A DNA stretch of 64,000 nt from Rhizophagus irregularis (lineage: Eukaryota; Glomeromycota; Glomeromycetes; Glomerales; Glomeraceae): NCBI RefSeq assembly GCF_026210795.1, contig NC_089441.1, positions 2,666,001-2,730,000 of the forward strand, written 5' to 3'. Of the stretch, positions 42,548 to 52,530 are shown piece after piece (the first letter of the stretch is position 1; each line of letters starts with the position of its first letter). Made by a program: the position numbers and the translations under genes. The notes under the pieces were generated by a model that was not told the DNA's origin, ran no database searches, and was given only the letters and a program-made list of their open reading frames with translations.

Positions 42548-43051
42548 CTAACTTTCGTCTCTCCTAATTCTTGGACTATATCCTCTTGGACCTCTTGGGA
42601 TACCTCTTGAACGTATGCCTCTACCACCTCTCATACCTCTCATAGAAAAACCTCTTCCTCTATAACCTACATCAGCTCTTAAATTTCTTTCTCTTCGACC
42701 TAATTCACCATATGGAACACTTCTCCATTCTCTAACATCTCTCCCTCTAATTCCCCAATATTCACTTCTACCACCTCTTCCTCCTCTTAGACCAACTTCC
42801 TCTCTTAAACTCCTACCTCTCATACTATATTCTCTCCAACTATCCCTTGAACTCCGTGTAATTCTTGACGCACCTCTCATACCACCTCTAACTACTCTTT
42901 CAGGTGGTCCTGCATATCTTCGAGGTCTAAGTATTCTTTCTCTTTCATATCTATCATAACCATTAATAGGTCTAACAGGTGGTCTCATTGGTCTCATTGG
43001 TTCTTCCGAAGGAGAATAAATATAACTTTTTGGTATTTTCTTATTGTACAT
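42548..43051 (-). CDS. RG/RGG-rich disordered protein
   Basis: A single open frame of 167 residues from the first ATG (an in-frame TTG lies 18 bases upstream). Apart from a short N-terminus (MYNKKIPKSYIYSPSEEP), it is dominated by Arg and Gly. There are about ten RG, RGG or GRG steps (MRGGRG, RGGRGGR, YRGRGFSMRGMRGG), plus scattered Trp, Tyr and Glu. Such tails bind RNA and are substrates for arginine methyltransferases. This is inferred from composition only. No folded domain is visible. A small exon-like segment at 43261-43332 could be an upstream exon of this gene, in which case the start given here is internal. It is not a recognisable orthologue of fibrillarin or GAR1. Confidence 0.6.
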   Translation of the reverse strand: MYNKKIPKSYIYSPSEEPMRPMRPPVRPINGYDRYERERILRPRRYAGPPERVVRGGMRGASRITRSSRDSWREYSMRGRSLREEVGLRGGRGGRSEYWGIRGRDVREWRSVPYGELGRRERNLRADVGYRGRGFSMRGMRGGRGIRSRGIPRGPRGYSPRIRRDES

Positions 43052-43260
43052 AATTTTTTTTTCCGACAATTTGATATTTTTTAAAAAAAAAAATATATAT
43101 CAAATTTATTTGAATTTTATCAGTGATTTTTTATGTGAAAGTTTTTTTGGGTCCCGATTTCTGGTGGCTAAGGATTTCTTCTATTTTTATAGCTTAGCTG
43201 AACAAAATCATTACACTAAAACTGATGAAATTTCCGAAACTCCGGTGTAACATCACTTAC

Positions 43261-43332
43261 CTTATCCAGGTTTGGCTGTAATTTCTCATTAATCATCACC
43301 AACACATTATCCGAAAACAAAGCAAAAGTAAC
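43261..43332 (-). other. Orphan exon-like segment
   Basis: An exact 72-nt (24-codon) open block lies between a good acceptor (TTTTTTAG|GTTACT) and a very good donor (AAG|GTAAGT) on the minus strand. It reads VTFALFSDNVLVMINEKL, then QPNLDK. It sits between the PRELI gene end and the RG-rich gene. It may be an upstream exon of the RG-rich gene, an alternative terminal exon, or a relic. No connecting exon could be found with certainty. Confidence 0.4.
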
Positions 43333-43667
43333 CTAAAAAAATCATTTTTTATATATATATTAATTAATTTATTTTTTTCTTACAAATTTTTTTTTTTAAT
43401 TCATTAATTTCTCCTTATATATATATAATGTTTCTTTTTCATAACTATACATTTTTAACAATCATAATAATTATATAATTATATATACTAAAGCAAAAAA
43501 AAAAGAAAGAAAGAAATAGAAGAGATTTGCTGTGTTAACTAGATTCAAATTTTTTTTTGGTTTTTGATTATTTTGTTTTAATGAATTGTTAATGAATATC
43601 TGAAATATCTACAATTTTTTTTTTGTTTTTGTTTGCATTTTTTTTTTTTTGATTAAACTAGTGCAAG

Positions 43668-44551
43668 TTAGCTGGTCATGAATCCTCTACCACGTTTCTC
43701 TCGAATCATTTCTAAAACATGTGACATACCCTTTCGACTCTATGGAAAAGAATCAATAAAAGAAATCTCATAAATTTCCATAATCATAAAATTGTATTTA
43801 AAAAAAAAAAATGAAATGAAACAAATCATACCTTCATAGTGTTATCAGTAAATTTTTTAATCCCAAGAAGTTCAACCCGATCCGTCAATCCCCATCCAAA
43901 GTTGCTAATAATTTTGGCTTCGGTTTTAACTTGAGTATATTCACGATTATTAGGATCTACTCGATATGTTTGCCATTCTTCAACTTGCATCGCTCTAGCG
44001 TGAGTTATATTTTTTGTCAGAGTAATCATCGTTTTATTCTTGGGATTAACCATAGACTCTTCAATAATGCATGCTTCAGAATTCTTAATTAGCTATATAG
44101 GAAGGAATAAAATGAATCCTTAGTTACGTTCTAAAAAAACGCAAATTTCATTAACTCATAACATATAACAATAATATTATTTTTAGAAAAATATCATAAT
44201 CTAACAAGAAAAAATCTTTCTTGATCAATCATCAATCTAAAGAATCTATAAAGGAACTCACCCCTCTTCCCCACTTTGGTATAACGCCACGTTTCAATAT
44301 CAATCTTGTTGTTCTTAATACACCCGTATTAGGATCAATGTACCTATCAATCACGTCAACGCTTTCAACGTGCGAAGCAAAAGGATTTGGGTAGCGTAAC
44401 CAAAAAGCTAATGTTACGCAATCCCAATTATATCTACCGATGAAAAAGAATTACTTATAATGTTAGAAAATGTTTTATTTTTATAATAAAAGAATGTTAA
44501 TAAAAAAAATACTCACTCGTATTTGAATGTATGCTGAAAAAACTTTACCAT
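43668..44551 (-). CDS. PRELI/MSF1-domain protein (Ups1/PRELID1-like lipid transfer)
   Basis: A mitochondrial intermembrane-space phospholipid carrier family. Ups1/PRELID1 moves phosphatidic acid together with Mdm35/TRIAP1. Four exons (44551-44517, 44433-44262, 44092-43832, 43739-43668) join in frame to 179 residues, the usual length. The protein starts MVKFFQHTFKYEYNWDCVTL. It then has FWLRYPNPFASHVESVDVID, the conserved YPNP block, and DPNTGVLRTTRLI. MVNPKNKTMITLTKNITHAR is the conserved second half, followed by VEEWQTYRVDP. The match to PRELID1 (KYF start, YPNPY.KHV, RWAERL-like VIPKWGRG) is closer than to PRELID3. The C-terminus (EKRGRGFMTS) is short. No long presequence is present, as expected for Mdm35-dependent import. 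Confidence 0.88.
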
Positions 44552-45559
44552 TGTTGAGAATTAGAGTTGAGAATTATAGTTGTATAAAATTATTATTCCT
44601 TATAATACTTTAATAAATGTTTTAATAAAAAATTTTTTCAAAAAACTGTAAATGAGAGATTTCAAGAGTTATATAAAAAAAAATTTCCGTTTTAAATAAC
44701 TAAAAGTTTTATATTTATTTCTGAAATTTAATATTTCCAATATAATTAAGTCACGAGAGAAAAAAAAATTTTTACTAATTAGATGTTAAATTTCATGGAG
44801 TTAGATCAGATGACGTTATCAATTTTATTTTTTTTATTTACAAAAAACGAGAAAGAAAGAAAAGATTACATCTTACAATGGAAAAAAAAAAAAAATTTTT
44901 TTGGACTATCAGATAATTTAACATCACAAACAACTGTTGATCAAATAAAATATTTGTATCATTTTCCGATAAGATAATGCTGTACAATGAAGATATTGAA
45001 CCTTATAACCTTATTCAAGTTATGACTATGTTCCCCACAATATTTATGCTTTATACCTAAGAAACTTTATATATTATTTATCATTTTTTTTTTTTACCAC
45101 AGTGAGAAAAATTTAGATTACTTAATCAAAACAACGTCACAAAGTTTATATCATATATCATATAAAAGTACCTGAAAACCCAATTTTCTCTTACCCTTTT
45201 TAAGTGCAGAAAATCTTTTTTCAAATCATGAAAAATTTATATATCATCTCCTTTCCTGACGTGCCTTATCATATAATTATCTTTTCTTTTTCTTAATTTG
45301 TTTCAGTTAAACAAGACAAAATTAATTGGCTCGATTTCCCGATATATTCTTGAATCTCTTGGATTATCCTGGATTAAACAATTATCGTAAGGGTCTTAAT
45401 TACAATTTTTTTGATATGAGTTATTAAGCAGGTGAAAATAGCGTAAGATTTATGCTTTGGCTTCAATTAAAATTCTTTAGGTTTTATAGGGTATAGTAGG
45501 GTATAGCTATTGAGCCACTGGAAGCAACGCCGTAGATTAATAATTATATGGGCTGGCAA

Positions 45560-45770
45560 AATAACAATCGAAACTATACCGATATTCGATATACTGGTAT
45601 ATTATTTAGAAATTCGATACAACGACAAAATTCATAATTCTTTTACATACAGTATAGGCTGTAATCTGATTAATTCTATAATGCTTGCAAAAGAACAATT
45701 GAACTCACTATATAGATATTCGATATACCGATATATTATTTAGAAATTCGATATAACGATTAAAAATTTT
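45560..45770. repeat. Two-copy direct repeat, period ~135 bp
   Basis: A block starting GCAAAATAACAATCGAA and containing GATATTCGATATACYG, TATATTATTTAGAAATTCGA, and TAACGA-like ends occurs at about 45555-45630 and again at about 45687-45760. The 45-bp core (45580-45624 and 45715-45759) is nearly identical. A related TTTGATATAACGATAACAG segment is seen near 56323. Confidence 0.65.
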
Positions 45771-46338
45771 ACCTTCTCACTATATTGAGAGAATTGAGAG
45801 ATCATATTGTATAATATCGATATAATTTTAATACACCGATATTTTAAAGATTTTTTCATGTGGATCTTGACATACTGTTACCGTATATCGAAATTCTACT
45901 GTAAGGTAGTTTTGACAGTAAAGTAGAAGATAGTACACGAACAAAATAATTACTGTATTTAACGTGTTTTTTATTAGTAAAAGTAAAAATGTATGTACTT
46001 TTTTAATAATGAGCCTGCACTATATGAAGACCTAATGATACGAAGACAATCGAGAGAAGCACCTTGCAATCCATAAAAATCGGACGGTTGCAGCTGATAT
46101 TGTGCTGTTCTTTCGCAAGAATAAATATGATGATAAAATAAAATGGAAAGAAAAACCTTCTTCTAACCTTAATCCTAATTCATATAACCCTTATTAACCC
46201 TTATTCAATCTAATTCACCAGAATTCATAATTTTGTAGTAATGTAGTTTGTTCTGCTAAAATTACATCGCAATCCGTCTCTTCAGTTTGAATTCGTTTAT
46301 CGAGAGAGATTTTTACTTTTTAATGCTAATCTATACAT

Positions 46339-46421
46339 GGAGGCGTAATTACTCCATGTTATTTCGCCAATTCGGTATTATGACGGCGTAGTATTTCCAT
46401 GTCGAAATGAATTACGCCTCC
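46339..46421. repeat. Inverted repeat with 12-bp arms
   Basis: GGAGGCGTAATT (46339-46350) and AATTACGCCTCC (46410-46421) are perfect inverted copies around a 59-bp core. The core contains related TACTCCATG, TTCCATG and GGCGTA pieces. It may be a small decayed inverted-repeat element. Confidence 0.6.
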
Positions 46422-46723
46422 GTAATGCGTAATGCCGTAATGTCGAATAGTTGAATTGAATCCTGCAGACCTTGCTGATATATATATAATTAGTAAAATT
46501 GACATCAATTTGCATTATTTGACAATACGACAATACGACAATTCGATACTACATGCAATTTGACAACTCGACAATTCGATATTACGGCAATTTCGGCATT
46601 ACGAAATTACGGCGGCATAATTCATTTTTAATATTACTGTGGCGTGATTATTTCGCCGCTGCATTTGCCTGATCCTATTACGCCCTCATATAATGATCTG
46701 ATAAAGCTTTTAAGATTTTCGCC

Positions 46724-46838
46724 TACATTAATAGTTTTCTCTAGAAGATAGTAGAAATCGTCACCATTAATAGTTTTCTCTTGGATGGTAAAAATCGTCT
46801 ACATTAATAGTTTTCTCTAGAAGATGGTAAAAATCATC
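46724..46838. repeat. Three-copy ~38-bp tandem repeat
   Basis: The unit ACATTAATAGTTTTCTCTAG followed by AAGATGGTAAAAATCGTC occurs three times (about 46724, 46763 and 46801) with a few substitutions and a small deletion in the middle copy. Confidence 0.8.
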
Positions 46839-48160
46839 ACCGCTAAAATAACTCTACTTAAAAGTCTTATCGGTATTTTCCGTGAAAAACGTTCATAATA
46901 ATTACATCATTTGATTGTTTATACCTCACAATTACGTAATTACTTCATCGACAAAATAAATCAATCTCGTCTACCGTTATATGGTTTAGATTTTAAACGG
47001 ATTATCGGTAATCGTTTTGAATGCAATAATTCCCCCCTTTTAAATTTTATTGTCGGGTTCATTCACAAAAAAGGCACATAATCTAGAAAACTTTTGAAAC
47101 AATACACAAATGTTTTAAAATAGTTGTTACATCCCATGTATCAAATCAACGTCTATAATAACAATGCAGAATCAGAACCGCTTAATACTTTTACGATGGT
47201 CCATAATTAGCTTTTTAAAAGTTTTAAAAATATTTTAAATACTTAAATAGTTACCATTCGTTAATTTATTATATGTATGATTAAATGAATGGTGCAAGCT
47301 TTTCTAAAATTATCTAATAAAGTTTTTGATTTGCAACGTTACAGTAATAATGACAATCCGGCACATGATTTCAAACATTGCATCGATCCGCATATCCATA
47401 TACCATGACAATTCTACTACATCCCCTTTTTAAGTTGTTTTTCATTAAATAATAATTTATTATTACGCGAATGAAAAGAAATAAAATGTAATAAAATAAT
47501 AATAAAATCATAAAATAAAATTCTCAGATTATATAACAATAATGATCCCTTTATAAATCCAAATATATTTTTGGAATTTTAAAAGAATTTTTTTGGTTTT
47601 ATTTTTATTTTTATTTTATTTTATTTTTTTTTTATGAAAATAAAAATAAAAAAAGACTTCATAATATATATGATTTTCTGGTCAAAGAAAATTCTTTGTG
47701 TATCTTAAGAAGGTTACTTTTTTGAATAAATACATTTATGTATTAAACATTTTTGGCGTATCGGATCTCGGCTATTTCGGCTTATCACCGATGGTTTTTT
47801 AAGGAAATTTAATCATTTTTTTCTATGATTCAATAGAGTTAATTTCACCAATAATTAATCATTACATGTATTTTTTTGTTGGTCATTTTTCAAGTAAACC
47901 AAGGATCATTCTTTAAATCTTTTCTTTATTTATTGAAATTCACGTGATTCAATAAAAACTAACCGAAACATCCATAGTAGTGACCAGGATCGACAAAAGA
48001 AAGTTTAATTGGTTTATTTACTTTTTTATTTTGGGCATCACGCACACGTGTCTTTTTTTAGTTTTCTAATTTTCTAAAATAGTATTTATAGTACTTGCAC
48101 GCAATACCACGTTCGTCAACTTAACAATAAGGACTTTCCAGGAATAAACACCCTCTAGGA

Positions 48161-48237
48161 GATACATAGTGAATACATAGTGAATACATAGTGGATACAT
48201 GGTGGATACATAGTGGATATATAGTGTATACATAGTG
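48161..48237. repeat. 11-bp minisatellite, seven units
   Basis: Seven consecutive units of GATACATAGTG (variants AATACATAGTG, GATACATGGTG, GATATATAGTG, TATACATAGTG) fill 77 bp exactly. Because 11 is not a multiple of three, all minus-strand frames read similar Ile/His/Tyr/Met repeats, which explains the spurious open frames here. Confidence 0.92.
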
Positions 48238-49320
48238 GATAACATATTATAACGCGTAGACATAACAACTGCGGGATTATTTTTAATACATACGTAATAT
48301 AATAATTTTTTACGCCAAAACAAAAAAAAAAAATTTTTTTTGTTGTTTCATATATCAAAAAGGGAATTACAGTAGTTACTACTATATAGATGGGGTTAAA
48401 AATTTATTAAGAATGCAGAGTAACAAGATAAAACAAAGAAAATTGAAATTTAAAAACAAAAAACATTGATCAAATGACTTTCTTTAATAAATTAATATTT
48501 TGCATATGTTTATTTATTTAGATCAAAGAGCGAATTAAATCTTTGAATATAAGATAATTTTGATCTTTTTTTTTATAATACAATTATTTCTTTTTTTTTT
48601 TTTTTTTGAAGTTTTATTTTATTGCAGATTATCAAAAAAAAGCTTTCACCAATATAGAATCAAAATCCATGGAATTTCCAATTAAAGGAATTTTGATAAG
48701 ATAAGATTATATTTTCAATCAGGAAAATCAAAGATAAGAAAAAAGAACTTGTTTTTAAGTAACGCCTTTTTACATAAATATACTTTTTAAAATGAAACAA
48801 TTTTTTTTTTGCTTATTAATGTAACAGATAACATATACTTTATAAAATATAAAAAATACACAGTAACGAATTATTGAAATGGTGATGTCAAAATGAATAG
48901 GTCATATGCACGCACATTACATATTTACTAGAACTTACTATACATTATAATAAATTATATACCCCGTTGTGCTACATTACAACATTGGCCACATGACTTA
49001 CCATGTAGGGCGTTATATATAAATTATAAATATATATTACATACTACCCAGTTTCATTACAAGTTGTTTATATTGTGTTCATCATAATCTTGACAGAAAA
49101 AAAAAATATTTTGTTACTCCACCACACATACTTTTTTTTAGTACCACTTTCTAACCCCACTACCCCAATTTTTATATATGATTTTTTTTTACATAAATAA
49201 GCTTCATTTTCCTTTTACTTGGTCGCTTAAAACATTTGAAATATCACTTTTTTTAGTCCACCTTTCCAACTTATCCTAATAAAAATCACACATCATAAAA
49301 TAAAATTTTCCATATAAACT

Positions 49321-49737
49321 ATGCCATCACATTACGTTTATGTTCCATTTCTAGTCTTATGTGCGCCACTCATTATTAGCGTTTTAGGAACTTTTACATT
49401 GTTCGCGATATTAACTTCTTCCTTGGCCTTATTTGTTATATCGATCCGTCTAGGATTTCTGGCCGTGGAATTTTCTGGTGGTGTCGTATTTGACTTTATA
49501 AAATGGGGTATAAATAAATTATCACTTGAAAGAGGTCCTCAAAAGAATACAAAGATTACTATTAAAGACACCATTCATAATAAACAAAGGAAACATATTC
49601 TAAAATCAACAAAAACAACGATTTATAATTCTAACGGATCTGGAAATAATTATGTTAGTAATGACGATTATTTTATGATGTCCATGATTAATAACAAGAG
49701 ACCAAATGGAAGGAGGGCTAGAAGTGATTATATATAA
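49321..49737 (+). CDS. Small membrane protein with long hydrophobic hairpin, unknown
   Basis: A single-exon frame of 138 residues with a true ATG. The first 65 residues form one or two long hydrophobic segments (VYVPFLVLCAPLIISVLGTF, then LFAILTSSLALFVISIRLGF). The second half is basic and polar (KRPNGRRARSDYI at the end). The hydrophobic hairpin close to the N-terminus with an SIRLGFLAVEF step recalls promethin/Ldo-type lipid-droplet hairpin proteins, but this is a weak likeness, not an identification. Downstream of the stop comes a long A/T-rich spacer. No introns are needed. It could also be a lineage-specific membrane protein. Confidence 0.6.
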   Translation: MPSHYVYVPFLVLCAPLIISVLGTFTLFAILTSSLALFVISIRLGFLAVEFSGGVVFDFIKWGINKLSLERGPQKNTKITIKDTIHNKQRKHILKSTKTTIYNSNGSGNNYVSNDDYFMMSMINNKRPNGRRARSDYI

Positions 49738-52530
49738 GAAAAAAAAAAAGAGACAATTTTTTTTTTTATTATTAAATAATATTTTTATATAATATAATAA
49801 CAAATGAAAAATTACATTTTTTTAAAAAAAAGCGGGTTCTTTGATTTTCGTTTTAAAACAGGGTTTTAAAAGTTATATAGCATTGCTTTTTTTTTTTTAA
49901 TATTTCACTTTGCAATTTTCCCTTTTTCCTTTATATATATATTTTTATATATATCAAGAATTTTTTTCCTTTTTTTCCTTTCATTGTATAAATTTGAAAA
50001 ATCATTTGTATACATTTGTAGTATTGCATATTTCTCTTAGATTTTTTTTTTTTATTTTTTTTTTTTAAAAAAAAAATTACCAAATAAATAATAAATAAAT
50101 AAATAAATGAGTCTTGCAATTTTTGCATTAATAACGTTTAGTTAAAAAAAAAAAGAACAAGTTTCGAATGAAAAAACAAGTTTTAAGAAATGAAATATTA
50201 CATAACAAAAAAAATAATTTCCGAGGGATATATTTTTTTTTGTGTAAACCACTAAACTACATTCATCTTTGAGATCCACTTAAGGTGAAACAAAAACCTC
50301 ATCAAAAAAAAATTTACATTTTTTATAAATAAAATTCGACTTTGTCATTTACTATTTATAAAATTAATAATCGGGAATAAATAACAATGAAAAAAATATG
50401 CGTATTTAATGAAACGGGAAAAAAAAATTCATCAAAATTCATCGAAACGAAATGAAAAAAAAAAAATTTTTTTTTCATTACGTACAAAAAGAAATAATAG
50501 AAGATTTTTGATGAAAAAAACATTTCATCATATACATTGTAGATCATTACCATAAATATAATCAATAAAATGAAAGTAAATATTTTTCTAAATAAAGAAA
50601 ATAAAGAATAGTAAATACTGATTCTTTATTATTCTATCTTGTTTTAAAACTTGTTATTCCAATGGTGTGATGATTTTTTTTTAATATATATTATTTTGCC
50701 GCTTTATTATCCGAAATGTCATTTCTGCACTTCTGCACAAAAAAAAATAAAGTTTTTTTTTTGTGTTGCAAAAATGATTTGATAATCGATATGTGTGTAA
50801 TGTCACGGATATGTGTAATGTGTGCACATGATTTATAAATAGTCATAAAACTTTTTTTTTTATTTTCTTTATTTATCTATTTAAATGTATTTTTATAAAG
50901 AGATAACGATTGAAAAAACTTTTTCTATTCTGTAAATGTTATCGGATTAATATTTTTTTTATTATTATAAATTTTTCCATTTGTAAATGTTACCGGATTA
51001 ATAATAATTATTATTAATAATAATAATATTATTATTATTCTTTTTTCTTTTTTCTTTTTCTAAATTATGAAATCAAAGTGTTACGATACAGAAAAATTAG
51101 CGGAATTACGGTAAAACCTAATTTTTGTAAAACATATTTCTTAAAGTACTTTACCCAGTTGCCGAATTTCCGAAAATATTTTTTATTCATTGATACAACT
51201 TTTAAAGGGAACTTAGAATTGAGTTAGGCGTATAGATAACAGTGGCATAGAAAAACTACAATAAGGCTTAGTAAATGATAACAATCAAAAAGCCACTTTT
51301 TTACTTATCTGTTGGGCTGTAAACCTGTAATTCTTGTAAGTAAAAAAAATTAAATGACTATAAATATCAGAAAGTTAACATTCACTTAATTAATCCATTT
51401 TCAATCCAAAAAAAATATTGAAAAGAAGGCAAGAAAGATTTTGTCATAAATAATTTAGTTTCATATGTACATATTTATTTTAAAGTCAGTCAAAAATGTC
51501 GTTTCATATATTAGTTAATTATTTATTTTATTTATGATATTTTTTGAGTTAATTTTTAATTATTTTTTTGTTATTTTTAAAAATAAATTCTATAATGGGA
51601 TGTGGTTCCTGACACAACCTTGTAATATATCATAATTATAACTCAGCCGAGCCAACAAACATTTGAAGGGGGGAAAGTAAGTACGGAAAAATATAAATTC
51701 GATGATTTTTTTTCACTAAAATAGTACATTACAATTTGGTCATACTCTATTGATAAATTACCGTGGCAAAATTTTCTTTTCGGTAATAATAAACCTTATA
51801 TTCATATGAAACCAATCATAGTAAATGGGGTGGGGTGAACGGTTCGGTTCCTTTTTGGTTCCTTTTACTATACAACTTCTCGAGTATGGAAGTATGGAAC
51901 GGGATCTGTAATTAGAAAGTCGGGTACGCCAATTACGTTTCAAACCTGTTCACAACAGATCTTGATTTTGAGTGGCCAAAGTTAAAGTTTTTAACAAAGA
52001 CCAAATTTTTATCTCCCTCCTTTTTTTAGCTAATTTAATCTGATCATCTAGTCTGAGTGGTGTCTCGGTTTCAATTTAGAATTGAAGATCTAATACGTTG
52101 TAGTAAGAAGTAAGACCATACAATATGATAAACAACCCCGTTACTGTTACTTCACATTCTATACCCCGATTAATCATACTGAAATCTATTTAAGGTAAAG
52201 TATGTATACAACGACAACGACTCAACGAGAGAAACAAATGGACAAAGATATAAAGTTTTAAATAACAAAAAGACAGTAATAAATTATCGAGATCAATCGC
52301 ATTGATACAATATGTGTTTTATATATTAACTTTTAAAATTTTTTTTATTTGATTTGCTTTATTACAAAGGAAGAAAAAAAAAACTTTCGACAACCCGTAA
52401 AGTTATCCCCAAAAAAAAATACTTTAAACTACAATTACATTTACATTTATAATTATAACTACTTTTAAAATAAAAAAATATATATATATTACATTGTCCT
52501 TTTTATTAAGAAAAAAAATAAAGATATCAT
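49738..52530. other. A/T-rich spacer
   Basis: No supported gene in 2.8 kb. It has frequent poly-A/T runs, an AAT/ATT palindromic tract near 51000-51040, and a slightly G+C-richer patch at 51580-52200 (for example AGCCGAGCCAAC, GGGGTGGGGTGAACGG) without coding signals. Confidence 0.6.

Larger units (their letters stand above)
44552..49320. other. 4.8-kb repeat-rich spacer
   Basis: No supported gene. The stretch holds direct repeats with ATTCGATATA cores (45560-45770), a short inverted repeat (46339-46421) within a region of TACGGCG-type steps, a three-copy 38-bp tandem repeat (46724-46838) and an 11-bp minisatellite (48161-48237). The remainder is A/T-rich with homopolymers. Frames at 44783, 45510 and 48066-48358 arise from these repeats or from A-runs. 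Confidence 0.65.

Noticed and set aside
42358-42627. 89-codon minus-strand frame
   Set aside because: It overlaps the RG-rich frame in another phase and is mostly A/T-run sequence.
48066-48358. Two minus-strand frames rich in Ile/His/Tyr
   Set aside because: They are translations of the 11-bp minisatellite.
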